Shown here: positions 29,304 through 38,534 of the stretch, piece after piece
Numbering within the stretch: position 1 is the stretch's first letter
Layout: each line of letters begins with the position of its first letter
Made by a program: the position numbers and the translations under genes
Assembly (NCBI GenBank): GCA_963663495.1
Contig: OY760427.1
Location: forward strand, 4,526,001-4,590,000
Length of the DNA stretch: 64,000 bases
Direction of reading: 5' to 3'
Source of the DNA: G963663495 sp963663495
Lineage (GTDB): Bacteria > Bacteroidota > Rhodothermia > Rhodothermales > Bin80
Notes under the pieces: generated by a model
Database searches by the model: none
The model's input: the letters and a program-made list of their open reading frames with translations, nothing else
Told to the model about the DNA's origin: nothing

Positions 29304-29460
29304 GGTAGGGAGTCCCCCCCCCATCTGCCTACAGGCGCCGGCTCAAACGCTCCGCCATGGTCTTTCTGTAGGTTGCAAACCCATTTTTCATGATGGCTCC
29401 ACGAGCTCCGGCCATCAGCCATTTATACAGTGCGAGGTTCTGCATGGAAGCGATTTGTAA
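27823..29460 (+). CDS. IS1380-family transposase
   Basis: The product has 545 residues. IS1380 features are present: LTSDAGVIPMRLL near the N-terminus, LASQPTMSRFVH, VFDVDGVPVDTHGKQQGS (first Asp), VIVRLDAGFNSGELCDKLE (second Asp), and LYRKRGKAEKHFGELNAA (Glu). No stop lies inside the element. The frame leaves the IS near 29303 and continues about 50 codons antisense to tgt, so the last residues are host-derived. The protein could still be active, because the IS1380 core is complete. A second copy (52892) is split by another IS. Confidence 0.9.
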   Translation: MDSCATLNRLETPIPIHPVTHPIPDPKSNLLFACQFNKSAKVVRSKTDNLTSDAGVIPMRLLMVISTLACRLTSVLKDNRSQARITHSLEELVRQLLLQHVQRWGRQSDADKLRRDPAMRVATSSKRGMRALQDDRSLASQPTMSRFVHMLAGKKNFKKLRLFAETFAMEHLLQRGGGKRRPEVVFDVDGVPVDTHGKQQGSKWNEYYKRTIFLPLIAICGESGDMLGAELRGGTQNVVKDCYGFIRHIGLALREHVADKVIVRLDAGFNSGELCDKLENDRIGYVMRLKGNDVIDGLAAPHLEGDQPSDECYHELRYHELRYRAKCWSVERRVVLVVVPVPGELFPRHFYLITDLDVEAYPAEQLVNLYRKRGKAEKHFGELNAACSMALSSVPRPKTHYKGRPVVRVPDESEQDAEIRAENEILLQVYLLTYQLMHVGRCLMREPDESQISLSTYRERVLKVGARFVQHARNIVIHIAASADAASSLMHKGGVGSPPPICLQAPAQTLRHGLSVGCKPIFHDGSTSSGHQPFIQCEVLHGSDL

Positions 29461-30474
29461 GCCCAGAATCTCGTTTGTCTGGAACAGATGGCGCACGTAT
29501 GCCCGCGTAAATGTGGTGGAAGCGTAACCGGCAAGCCCCGCGTCCAGCACTCCGTGGTCATCACGCCACCGCGCATTCCGGATGTTCAGTTGCCCGTTGG
29601 TAGTATAGATCCTTCCATTCCGGGCATTGCGCGTGGGTAGGACGCAGTCAAACATATCCACGCCGCGTGCGATGCATGCGAGGAGGTTTTCCGGGGTCCC
29701 TACACCCATCAGGTAGCGCGGCTTGGTCTGCGGCAACAGGTCGCAAACCACATCCACCATAGCGTACATCTGGCTGGCCTCCTCACCAACGGATAACCCT
29801 CCTATCGCGTAGCCGGGAAAACCCAACTCCACAAGAGACTCTGCACTCTCGGATCGAATCTCCCGGTGTACACCTCCCTGCACAATGGCAAACAGGTTTT
29901 GCCCCACTCCGTATAGCGGCTCCGTTTCCTGAAGTTGACGCCGGCACCGCGCAGCCCATTGCAAGGTGCGGATGCTGGCGTTACGAGCGTAGACTCTGTC
30001 TACTCCGGCTGGCGGACATTCATCAAGAACCATCATGATGTCGGACCCGAGCTGACGCTGGATATTAATGGCTGCCTCCGGGGTAAGGACATGCAAGGAT
30101 CCATCCAAGTGGCTCTGAAAGATTGCCCCCTCGTCTGTAATGCGACACCGGTCCGCCAGCGAGAAAACCTGAAAACCCCCGGAATCCGTCAGTATCGGGC
30201 GCTGCCAAGCCATGAACGCATGAAGCCCGCCCGCCTCTCGTATAAGCCCTGGCCCTGGCCGCAACATGAGGTGATAGGTATTGGCTAGGATGATTGAAGC
30301 GTCCAAGTCGTGCTCCAATTCCCGTTGCTCCACGGCCTTGACTGTGGCCGCCGTACCGACAGGCATAAACACAGGGGTGGGTATGGTGCCGCGCTCCAAC
30401 CGCAGCATGCCCGCACGCGCACGGGTACCGCCATCCCGGTGCTGCAGGTCAAACTGCATTGCGTGCCTCAACAA
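29329..30474 (-). CDS. tgt: Queuine/preQ1 tRNA-guanine transglycosylase lacking the zinc site
   Basis: The product has 381 residues (376 if the ATG at 30459 is used). Tgt exchanges guanine 34 of GUN-anticodon tRNAs for preQ1. Active-site blocks are present: ILANTYHL, ILTDSGGFQVFSL with the general-acid Asp, GGLSVGE, RYLMGVG, and MFDCVLPTRNARNGR with the nucleophile Asp. The C-terminal zinc ligands are missing: the usual PECDCYTCRN reads AGLAGYASTTF, and the later His is Gln (SMQNLALY). The start overlaps the end of the upstream membrane-protein gene, so it is the last gene of the tamB-mla operon. An IS1380 sits just beyond the stop. Confidence 0.93.
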   Translation of the reverse strand: MLRHAMQFDLQHRDGGTRARAGMLRLERGTIPTPVFMPVGTAATVKAVEQRELEHDLDASIILANTYHLMLRPGPGLIREAGGLHAFMAWQRPILTDSGGFQVFSLADRCRITDEGAIFQSHLDGSLHVLTPEAAINIQRQLGSDIMMVLDECPPAGVDRVYARNASIRTLQWAARCRRQLQETEPLYGVGQNLFAIVQGGVHREIRSESAESLVELGFPGYAIGGLSVGEEASQMYAMVDVVCDLLPQTKPRYLMGVGTPENLLACIARGVDMFDCVLPTRNARNGRIYTTNGQLNIRNARWRDDHGVLDAGLAGYASTTFTRAYVRHLFQTNEILGLQIASMQNLALYKWLMAGARGAIMKNGFATYRKTMAERLSRRL

Positions 30475-31033
30475 CCTCCCGCAGTGCTGAAGCGAGCTGC
30501 TCCTGCTGCGCCCCTTTGAGTCCTATCCCGTACGTCTGCGCCCCCACCTTCACTACTATGATATGCGGTGCCGACCGGACCGCATACGTGTGTACGTCAG
30601 TGTAGGGGCGGTAACCCCGGTGGTATTCCAGTATGTCCACATCGGTAAGGGCAGATATCGCAGAGACCGATAGTGTTGCAACGCGCCTGCCATGCCGTAG
30701 CACAAGAGAGTCTGCCGTAATGCGTACCTGCAAGCCAGGGGACCAACCCAGTACGGCAAGGAGCACCACCACCAGCACGGCAGCCACCTGAATAGTCCAT
30801 AGCCTAGCCGCCGCATCCGGGACGGTGGAGTACGCTTCAAAGTAGGTCCAGAGCGCAGACTGCATAATCACCATCCCCATGATCAGGGTTGGGAGGACAA
30901 CCAGAAAGTACGCCCCCGCCTGCCGGTCGTCCGCGGCCAAAAGTCGTATCATACGACCTGTAACCGAATACATCGGGTTAAACTGCGCGGCCGCTCGAAA
31001 CTCCGTACCCTCAGCGCTCGTCGCTCCACTCAC
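30449..31033 (-). CDS. Two-helix membrane protein of unknown function
   Basis: The product has 194 residues with two hydrophobic segments (about 42-64 and 80-100) separated by FEAYSTVPDAAARLW. A C-terminal domain follows (RITADSLVLRHGRRVATLSVSAIS, then HIIVVKVGAQTYGIGLKG) whose strand pattern resembles bacterial PH-like domains. It overlaps mlaD upstream by 4 bases and tgt downstream. I do not recognise the family. Its place in an Mla/TamB operon suggests the inner membrane but does not establish a role. Confidence 0.75.
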   Translation of the reverse strand: MSGATSAEGTEFRAAAQFNPMYSVTGRMIRLLAADDRQAGAYFLVVLPTLIMGMVIMQSALWTYFEAYSTVPDAAARLWTIQVAAVLVVVLLAVLGWSPGLQVRITADSLVLRHGRRVATLSVSAISALTDVDILEYHRGYRPYTDVHTYAVRSAPHIIVVKVGAQTYGIGLKGAQQEQLASALREVVEARNAV

Positions 31034-32088
31034 TCGTTCAGGCGATCAGGCACCCCTACCTCCCGGGCCTCCAAGCGTGCCTCGCGCAGCTCCAGCTCCC
31101 GCTCCTTCTCCTGCAGGCGTAGAAAGCTTTCCTGGATTGCCTGCTCACGAATCTCAAACGGCGCCTGATCAAGGTAGCCACGGTCCTCAAAATATCGTTT
31201 AAACAGCCAGTTGTGTTTCCCGGCCTCCATCAGTTCAGCAAATCGAAAAGCTCCTATTACTCCCCAGTTCGCCATATCTTCGCCGACAGTAAACAGGGAC
31301 CTAAGACTCGCAGCCACCGCCTGCAGGGTATCTGCCGTTGAAAGCACCCGGTTGTATACACCCGGGTTGTTGAGCAATTGCGCCAGCGTACCCTCCCCAT
31401 GGTCCAGCTTGCCCAGCACGGATTCCACGCCTCCTGTCGCTTGCTCTGCCAAGCCTACCAGTGCCTCTGCATTGTTGCCAAGGTTTGTCATTACGCGCTG
31501 GGTCTCGTTCGCCGTGGCCACCATACTGTTGTACAATGCCGGGTCATAAACGAGCTTGCCAAGTGTACCTTCGCCGTTACGTATATCTTCAACAATCCGC
31601 TCGAACGAGGTGGCAGACTGTTCAAAGCGCTGCACGGATGCGAGCGCCTTGTCAGTGATTTCGAATAGGTCAAAAGGATCAATACCGGCTATCGTTCCAC
31701 CATTCCCGACGGACCGGGGCGTTGGAGAGCCCTGCGTTACAGGGGGATTGACCAACACCACTATCATGCTCCCAAGCAGTCCTTCGGTCTTGATCTGAGC
31801 TTGAGTATTCTCGTGTATCAGATGCCGTGCAGATTCCGTAATCCCCATGGTTACCTCAATCTGCTCACCCGTTGAGACAGGCAGTAACACGCTGGAAACG
31901 GCGCCCACACTAAGCCCCTGGAATTGCACATCGGCTCCCGCACGCAGCCCTGCTACATTGCTGAATTGGGATCGCAATACAAATCCATCACTGAACAAAA
32001 ACGATTGACTGGCCACACCGAATATGGCCAGCATGAACAAAAACAGCCCCAGAACGACGACGAGGCCTACCCTGATCTGACGATTCAT
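31030..32088 (-). CDS. mlaD: MlaD-family MCE protein
   Basis: The product has 352 residues. One N-terminal membrane helix (about 7-28) is followed by a single MCE domain (about 35-120: LRSQFSNVAGLRAGADVQFQGLSVGAVSSV, LLGSMIVVLV). A long helical region contains repeated turns of the type NGEGTLGKLVYDPALYN and HGEGTLAQLLNNPGVYN, as in MlaD/YrbD relatives of Bacteroidota. A charged coiled coil forms the C-terminus. MCE proteins form hexameric rings that carry phospholipids between membranes. It is co-transcribed with the permease and ATPase. Confidence 0.92.
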   Translation of the reverse strand: MNRQIRVGLVVVLGLFLFMLAIFGVASQSFLFSDGFVLRSQFSNVAGLRAGADVQFQGLSVGAVSSVLLPVSTGEQIEVTMGITESARHLIHENTQAQIKTEGLLGSMIVVLVNPPVTQGSPTPRSVGNGGTIAGIDPFDLFEITDKALASVQRFEQSATSFERIVEDIRNGEGTLGKLVYDPALYNSMVATANETQRVMTNLGNNAEALVGLAEQATGGVESVLGKLDHGEGTLAQLLNNPGVYNRVLSTADTLQAVAASLRSLFTVGEDMANWGVIGAFRFAELMEAGKHNWLFKRYFEDRGYLDQAPFEIREQAIQESFLRLQEKERELELREARLEAREVGVPDRLNE

Positions 32089-32114
32089 GATTTCAATCGG
32101 GTACGGTTGGCAGG

Positions 32115-32867
32115 TTAAGCAAGAAAGAACTCCTGAAGTATAGAATCACTTGAGTCCCGGACCGTCGCAAAATCACCCGACGCAACTACGCGTCCTCCGT
32201 GCAAAAAATGTACCTCGTCCGAAATAATCTCGGCACAGAGCAGATCATGCGTGATGGAGACAACGGTAGTCCCTTTTTCGTTTCTGAGGTACACGATGAG
32301 GTCGGATACCGTGCGCACTGAAACCGGATCCAAACCCGTAGTGGGTTCATCGCATAACAGGATTTCCGGTCCCAGTACCGTGGCACGTGCCAGCGCTACC
32401 CGCTTGCGCTGTCCTCCCGACAGTTCCGACGGAAACTGGCGGCCCTTATCGTGCAGACGAACCCACGAGAGGGCTTGTCCTATCCGCGCCGCACGGGCAG
32501 CCGGATCAAGAACAGTATGCCTCCGCAGAATAAAATCCAAATTTTCCTCAACCGTCATTGAGTCAAACAGCGCGCCCCCCTGGAAAAGGTAGCCGATGCG
32601 AAGCCGAATGGCATCCATCTCGCTTTCCCCGATTCCCTCTAGGCACCGCCCTCCCACCCATACGCGCCCCCTATCGGGTTTTATGAGCCTTACCACATGC
32701 TTCAGCAACACACTCTTACCGGTGCCGGACCCCCCCATAATGGCGACACTTTGGCCTTTTGCAATATCCAGTGTGATGCCATTCAGGATGTCCTTGTCCC
32801 CGAAGGACTTGTGCACATCCTCCAAGCGAATGATCACGTTATCGGGCTGCTGCGCGGGATCAGCCAA
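32115..32867 (-). CDS. mlaF: MlaF-type ABC transporter ATPase
   Basis: The product has 250 residues, typical for MlaF. Walker A is GGSGTGKS (45-52), the signature LSGGQ is at 149-153, and Walker B ILLCDEP is at 169-175, followed by the MCE-type TTGLDPVS and SITHDL switch His. It powers lipid movement through the MlaE permease. Its start overlaps the end of mlaE by 8 bases. A 26-base gap separates it from mlaD. Confidence 0.93.
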   Translation of the reverse strand: MADPAQQPDNVIIRLEDVHKSFGDKDILNGITLDIAKGQSVAIMGGSGTGKSVLLKHVVRLIKPDRGRVWVGGRCLEGIGESEMDAIRLRIGYLFQGGALFDSMTVEENLDFILRRHTVLDPAARAARIGQALSWVRLHDKGRQFPSELSGGQRKRVALARATVLGPEILLCDEPTTGLDPVSVRTVSDLIVYLRNEKGTTVVSITHDLLCAEIISDEVHFLHGGRVVASGDFATVRDSSDSILQEFFLA

Positions 32868-33672
32868 GACCTGGCACCAGGAATGTGATACGAACTACGA
32901 GCACATTCGCCACTAGGATCAGCAGCGACGACAGCACCACAGCCCTCATGGCCGCCTTTCCTACTTCAGATGTACCACCACGGACCGTATAGCCGAGGTG
33001 GCAACTGACAATACCTACGATAAAGCCGAATACCGTTGTCTTGCCTGTGGACACCACGATATCCGATATGCGGAGACTGGAGATTACCGAGTCCGTAAAC
33101 AGACGATAGTCAATCCCCGTGGCCAGCGCCGACTCAATGTACCCTCCGGTCAGTGCAACCGCGTCGCACAGGATCGTCAGCACCGGGAACATCACGATGC
33201 ACGCGGCTACACGGGTTACGACGAGGTAATGAAACGGCTTTAGTGCGGCGACTTCCATGGCGTCAATCTGCTCAGTAACGCGCATAGATCCGAGTTCCGC
33301 CGCCATTCCTGCGCCCAAGCGGCCTGCCAGGACCAGGGATGTCAGGACGGGACCTATTTCCTTCACGATACTTAGCGCCAGCATCGCGGGCAGAACCGAC
33401 TCCGCACCAAAGCGCGAGAGCGTGCCGCGGCTCTGCATTGATAGCACCGCACCGATGGACAGTCCGGTGATGACGACCAGTATCACGCTCTTCGCACCCG
33501 CTTCGTCCATTTGTCGAAGCATCTCCGGCCATTCTCGAGGGCGTCTCCACGCGCGATTGAAGAACTGCAAGGCAAACGCAGCGATGGCGCCTGTACGGAT
33601 CAATGCCGCTGCCCAAATACTGCTGCGAAGACCGTCCATTGGCATGTCAGAACCTGGAGTAACTGGACTCAA
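32860..33672 (-). CDS. mlaE: MlaE-type permease
   Basis: The product has 270 residues. Hallmarks of the MlaE family are present: GLSIGAVLSMQ, the LVLAGRLGAGMAAELGSMRVTEQIDAMEVAALKPFHYLVVTRVAA segment, and several hydrophobic helices through to VLVVRITFLVPGLG. It forms the inner-membrane core of a phospholipid transporter with MlaF and MlaD. It overlaps tamB by 4 bases (ATGA), which indicates translational coupling. Confidence 0.93.
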   Translation of the reverse strand: MSPVTPGSDMPMDGLRSSIWAAALIRTGAIAAFALQFFNRAWRRPREWPEMLRQMDEAGAKSVILVVITGLSIGAVLSMQSRGTLSRFGAESVLPAMLALSIVKEIGPVLTSLVLAGRLGAGMAAELGSMRVTEQIDAMEVAALKPFHYLVVTRVAACIVMFPVLTILCDAVALTGGYIESALATGIDYRLFTDSVISSLRISDIVVSTGKTTVFGFIVGIVSCHLGYTVRGGTSEVGKAAMRAVVLSSLLILVANVLVVRITFLVPGLG

Positions 33673-36600
33673 TACACATATTGATAAAGCAAGCTAATCC
33701 CCATCGTTGAAGGGTTACTTTGGAGGCGAGCCAATAGCCACGCAAGAATGGAGTACTCAATGGTTAGCTCTCGGTTGCTTCTTGAGTCCGCGGCACCGCT
33801 ATCATCCGACGCCGAGAGCGGCAGGCTCACAGATGCGAACAGGCGCCGCGAAACATACTTACCTGCCGTAATGGTAGCGCCGCGGGAGCCTTCCATCTGT
33901 ATTTCGACCACATCAAGCCCCAAACCCGCACCTGCTGCGGCCGCAATCAGCTGAGCCAGCTGCTGCCGGGCCAGGTCACCCCCAACCTGCAGCGTACCGG
34001 TCCCGGCAAGCTGGAACGCATCTGCGGCTGGGCGCCCGGTAGCGATATAGGAAATAATATCCGCTTGGTCTAGCGAGACCGGTTCGCTGCTCAACTCCAA
34101 CTCCAGCCCATCCACCCCGTGAAGGGAGCCGTCCACATCCATGATAATGGTGACCACATCCTGTTGGCCGCCGCGCCGCGTCACCTCATAAGATGCTCTA
34201 AAATCCAATAGCGGCTCTGCCGCCGGACCCAGGAACGTTACCCTGCCAGTCCGGATATCAAACCGTCGTCCGAACTGCCGTATGTAACTGCGCACCGGCA
34301 CAGCCTGCACCGTACCCTGGATTTGCGGTTCTTGATAGGGTGCCTTGGTGAGCCCGAGGACACCTGTCAGCAGCACATGCATCTCGGGGTTCTGCCGCGC
34401 CCGAAGCCATACATCATCCCCAATAATGACATCCAGGTTCATCGCCATCGCCTCATAGAGGTCGAACGTCGCTGTATCTGCTACGGTAGCGCGCACATTA
34501 AAGTGCCGTTCCAACATCTGGAGATCGGCCTCCGTCAATGCTACGAGGCCCAATGGCGCCTCGGAATCCGCCTGTGTCGGCCATATATCCGTGGCTGTCA
34601 GACGCACCGTTCCCGTAACAATCGGTGCGGAGGTGGTCCCGCGCAACTGAATGTCACCTGTCACGCGGGATCTGCTCTCCGGGGTGTTGATCGCAAGAAA
34701 TCGGTCCAGCGTTGCATCCAGGGCCAACTCTCCCAGCGCCAGCGCCTCCATCCCTACCGTACCGCTGCCTGTTAGCATGCCGCCACTGGTAGCGCTAAAG
34801 TGCATAACATAGGCCGTATCATCACTAAGCTGCATGTCAGCCTCCATGTCCGTGACCGTTATGCCAAGGAGCGGAAGATGTGCCTCTCCCCCCGTAAAGG
34901 ATGCCGCGCCGGACAGCTCTGGTGCATCCGGTGTGCCTTCAATACCAATCGTACCGCTTAGGGCCCCTCCTACACGTGCAATCGTCTCCTCGTCCAGCCA
35001 AGGAGTAACCCAGCGCGTGTCAAATTTATCAGCTTCGGCAACAAGATCCACATCCCTTGATGCCAACATTGGAGCTTCCCGCCGTAGCCGCCAGTCAGCC
35101 GGCACATACCCTTTCAGACTAAGCGTACCGGCGTTCAGATCATTGAGGCTGGCGTCGACCAGGACCCGTCCATCGGAGTACGTTGCGGAGCCCGCCATCG
35201 TCCCCAGCGACTCCAGAACGAGATCCAGATTACCGCGGATCTGGGGGTACTCCGCGGAACCGCGGAGTCTGATGGATCCGTTCACTATACCATCAAGGCC
35301 TTCGTACCCGACGAGGTCTGCCACACTGCCCAGGCGGAAGTCATAGATCGTTAAGCCAAGGTTCTGTTCACCGCCAAAGTTCAGGACTCCATCAAGCGCG
35401 ATTTCCTGGTCGTCAGAAGTCAGCAGGAGGTTGCGAAACCGTATGCCTTCCGTGAGCGAAATCGTCGCTGCCTGGTCCAGCCTCCACCTATCCAAGTCCA
35501 GATCCAGGGATACTCGCTCCACTACCATTTTTTTCCGCTGCAGATCCGCGTATCCGCGCAGGCGCGCGCTGCGGCGGCTATCAATATTCATGCTACCCGC
35601 AAACGACAGCGTATCGGACCGCCATGTCAGGTCCAGTGATGTAGACTGGGCAGATACGGCAGGCACCGACAAGCGCGACACCCCGCCACTAAACCGTCCT
35701 TCCGGTGGTGAGCCGGGCTCCCAATGACCGGTGAGGTCCGCGTCAAGATCCAGCCATCGCATGTCATCAAACTTACCCCCTGTTTGGCTCAGTCGACCCG
35801 CCATGAATATCCCGTTGGCATCGCTGCGTGCATTCAGCCACAAGGTGTCACCGGGCTCGTGCCCGCTGGATAGTCCTGGAAGCCCGGCGAGCGCGGCTAC
35901 GGGACCGGCATCCATAACAACCCCTCCCGCGGCAAACACGGCCTCCTTGGTCCCGCGAAGCGAGATGCCCCCGGAGGCGGCGAGCCGTAGCGCGTTTGAC
36001 ACCACCTCTAGGGTATCAACGGCCAATACGCCATCCTGCCACCGCACATCCGCTTGCATCAAAGGTACTACCAAGGCACCCAGAATCGTTCCATCAAGCA
36101 CCACATGCCCTCGGTACAGTGCGAGATCGTCGCCGGTCATTCCTGCTCCGGCCAGTTCCAGCTCAACGTTAACCGATCCTTGCGGTAATCCAAGACCAGA
36201 CAAATCAGCGCCGTCTGCGGAGACCTTCAGTATCCAGTCGGGATGACCTGCGGCAGCCTGCACACGCAGCGAGTCCAGCGTGATGCTGCCTTGCGTCAGG
36301 TTGATGTGCGCAAATGCCTGAAGGTCGCCTCCTGAATAATCCACTGCGGCGCTCCCGGAACTGATGGCCTGGTCCTTCACGAGGGATGCGTCAAGGCGCA
36401 GGAATCCCGCTGCCTGCAGCGTGTCTCCGATCAGCAATTTGGCCGCAGTGATGGCGCCATTAAGCCGCGTCTCCAGGTTTTCAGCACCCAACAGTTTCCC
36501 GAGATCCAGCCCGTTAAACCCCACCTCGTGCACCGCCACGGAGTCTGGGGTTGCCTCGCCAGCCAGCCATGCACGGCTTTCCGGCATATCCACTCCGGCC

Positions 36601-38534
36601 GCAAAGGGCCATTTGCCATCGGCATACGACACGGCAACCCATGCTGTATCCACTGGCTGTTTGTTTATGCGGGAGTCTGCTAATTCCAGATCCATCCGAA
36701 GGAGCTCTGCATCGTATCCGCTTGCCACCAGCTCTCCGTTCAGGTTGGTATCCACTCCCGTGCCGAGCGTTGCTGCATCAAGGTTTTCAAACTGCGCCCC
36801 CGACTGCCATATCAGGTGATTCGGATCCGACCACGATGCGGAGAAGGATCCCGCAACATTTTCTCCTTCCAGCAGCGATGTGAAGGTTGCTCGGAGTCCG
36901 CTCGTGCCGACCGCGATAGCACTCTCCAAGTACTCCAGATCAACATTGCCGACATACGAATCCGAAGCTGAGAGCGTACCCCGGCCGGCAATACCTTTAC
37001 CTGTGATGGCACTGGTAAAGGTGGCATTGCCGGTTGACATGCCATGTGTTTCCAGTCCCGCAAGTGCGGCAATGTCCAGCTCGTTCCACGAGGCTCTCTC
37101 CAAAACCAAGCGCAACGTGTCGCCCAGGATGGCGCTGGCGATGACAACAATATCGCCTTGATCCGTATCCAGCTGCAGCGTCATGGTTGCATGCCGTTCG
37201 TCCATCGCTGCTCTCAAAGCAGCACTGCGCACTTCCAGGTCGTTAACCGTCGACGGCTCCAGAGCAAGCTCGGCTTCTACCGCCCTTCCTTCCCCGCCGA
37301 TCCGGTAGGTACCATTGAGCATACTGGTGTGCGAACCCACAGCGGTACCAATGTCCATGCCATCAAAGCGCCCTTGTATGGCGTACGTTGGTTCATGATC
37401 AAAGGGTCGCACCCATCCTGTTGCCTCAATGATGCTTTGCCAGATGCCCGAAACCATGTGTACCGCGGCTTTGCCATCTTCTACTTGTGCATCCAACCGT
37501 ATCGGTGCAAGCGCATGGCCCCCTACTCTTGCCGCACTTGAGGTGAGCCTGACGGTGCCGCTTGACTGGCTCAGGGAGGGACCCGCCAGGCGACCGACCA
37601 GCACTCCAGTGAACTGCGTCTCTTCACCTGCAAGACTCAAACCATCCAAGCGAGCTTCCCGGATGGTGAAAGAAACAGGCCCATCCAACCTTGGCGTACC
37701 CTGCATGTCCAGGTCCACATTACCTCCCAAGAGCCTTCCTGTCAGCTGGAGGCGCAGTTCTTCTCCACTGCCTGCAAGATGCAAGTCAAGGCGCGCCGTA
37801 TCCTCAATGGACGATTCCGGCATCCATTCCGTTAGCACTACCGGGTTTGCCGCCAGTCGAAAATCGCTGCCGTACTGCTGTCCGCTCCATACGATGTGCC
37901 CGTTAGCGCCTATTTGGCTCGCCGGTCCGGCGATACCGAGCGTATCAATTTGAATGCTGCCGTCAGCGAACACCCCGCGTGCCGTTATGGAAAACGGGGC
38001 CGCACCATTTGGCAATGCTACCTCCGCCGTTGCTTCCTGTAATTGCGCAACAAATCCCGAATCAACCTGCACGCCCCCTCGGAGTTGTATTGCTGACACG
38101 ATTGTCGAATCGGGAAGCTGTACGGTGCCATTGATGATTGTTGCCCGATCAATGACAATGGACATGCTTTCAGACGATTCGGTATCCTCCTCATCAGGCT
38201 CACCGGGCGCAGGCATATTGAATACCGGATTTACCGCCGAGACATTGACTGCGTGGTAGGATCCACGCAGTAGGGCAAACGGTCGGTGACGAACGCGTAA
38301 CGTATCGGCAGCAATCAGCGCTGTGCCATCCTCATGGAGGTAGGCCATGTCGTGCAGTTCGAGCGAGAAAAACCAGTTTCCGCGCACCCCGCCTAATCTA
38401 ACATCGTTAGGTACAAACCACGCGCAGATGATGTTGGCCGTGGCGAGCCCACCCCATGGGGTCTGTACAAACAGAACTAGGGTAACCACCAGAAGTGCGG
38501 ACAAGAGGCCTATATGCCTCAGTATGCGTGCCAT
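33669..38534 (-). CDS. tamB: TamB/AsmA-like translocation and lipid-transport protein
   Basis: From the ATG at 38534 the product has 1621 residues. A single N-terminal anchor (HIGLLSALLVVTLVLF) leads into a very long series of beta-repeats. The C-terminal DUF490 domain is recognisable (RQFGRRFDIRTGRVTFLG, LDFRASYEVTRRGGQQDVVTIIMDVDG, LSSEPVSLDQADIISYIATGR, VEIQMEGSRGATITAGKYVSRRLFASV, ending in a YQYVY outer-membrane-like motif). Such proteins form a hydrophobic bridge between inner and outer membrane and assist outer-membrane biogenesis. Placing it with mlaEFD in one operon fits a joint lipid-trafficking role. Its start overlaps the end of an upstream truncated ORF. Confidence 0.93.
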   Translation of the reverse strand: MARILRHIGLLSALLVVTLVLFVQTPWGGLATANIICAWFVPNDVRLGGVRGNWFFSLELHDMAYLHEDGTALIAADTLRVRHRPFALLRGSYHAVNVSAVNPVFNMPAPGEPDEEDTESSESMSIVIDRATIINGTVQLPDSTIVSAIQLRGGVQVDSGFVAQLQEATAEVALPNGAAPFSITARGVFADGSIQIDTLGIAGPASQIGANGHIVWSGQQYGSDFRLAANPVVLTEWMPESSIEDTARLDLHLAGSGEELRLQLTGRLLGGNVDLDMQGTPRLDGPVSFTIREARLDGLSLAGEETQFTGVLVGRLAGPSLSQSSGTVRLTSSAARVGGHALAPIRLDAQVEDGKAAVHMVSGIWQSIIEATGWVRPFDHEPTYAIQGRFDGMDIGTAVGSHTSMLNGTYRIGGEGRAVEAELALEPSTVNDLEVRSAALRAAMDERHATMTLQLDTDQGDIVVIASAILGDTLRLVLERASWNELDIAALAGLETHGMSTGNATFTSAITGKGIAGRGTLSASDSYVGNVDLEYLESAIAVGTSGLRATFTSLLEGENVAGSFSASWSDPNHLIWQSGAQFENLDAATLGTGVDTNLNGELVASGYDAELLRMDLELADSRINKQPVDTAWVAVSYADGKWPFAAGVDMPESRAWLAGEATPDSVAVHEVGFNGLDLGKLLGAENLETRLNGAITAAKLLIGDTLQAAGFLRLDASLVKDQAISSGSAAVDYSGGDLQAFAHINLTQGSITLDSLRVQAAAGHPDWILKVSADGADLSGLGLPQGSVNVELELAGAGMTGDDLALYRGHVVLDGTILGALVVPLMQADVRWQDGVLAVDTLEVVSNALRLAASGGISLRGTKEAVFAAGGVVMDAGPVAALAGLPGLSSGHEPGDTLWLNARSDANGIFMAGRLSQTGGKFDDMRWLDLDADLTGHWEPGSPPEGRFSGGVSRLSVPAVSAQSTSLDLTWRSDTLSFAGSMNIDSRRSARLRGYADLQRKKMVVERVSLDLDLDRWRLDQAATISLTEGIRFRNLLLTSDDQEIALDGVLNFGGEQNLGLTIYDFRLGSVADLVGYEGLDGIVNGSIRLRGSAEYPQIRGNLDLVLESLGTMAGSATYSDGRVLVDASLNDLNAGTLSLKGYVPADWRLRREAPMLASRDVDLVAEADKFDTRWVTPWLDEETIARVGGALSGTIGIEGTPDAPELSGAASFTGGEAHLPLLGITVTDMEADMQLSDDTAYVMHFSATSGGMLTGSGTVGMEALALGELALDATLDRFLAINTPESRSRVTGDIQLRGTTSAPIVTGTVRLTATDIWPTQADSEAPLGLVALTEADLQMLERHFNVRATVADTATFDLYEAMAMNLDVIIGDDVWLRARQNPEMHVLLTGVLGLTKAPYQEPQIQGTVQAVPVRSYIRQFGRRFDIRTGRVTFLGPAAEPLLDFRASYEVTRRGGQQDVVTIIMDVDGSLHGVDGLELELSSEPVSLDQADIISYIATGRPAADAFQLAGTGTLQVGGDLARQQLAQLIAAAAGAGLGLDVVEIQMEGSRGATITAGKYVSRRLFASVSLPLSASDDSGAADSRSNRELTIEYSILAWLLARLQSNPSTMGISLLYQYVY

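Noticed and set aside
29312..29323. C-run after the IS1380 right end as another phase switch
   Set aside because: It lies between the IS end and the tgt stop, outside any host reading frame.
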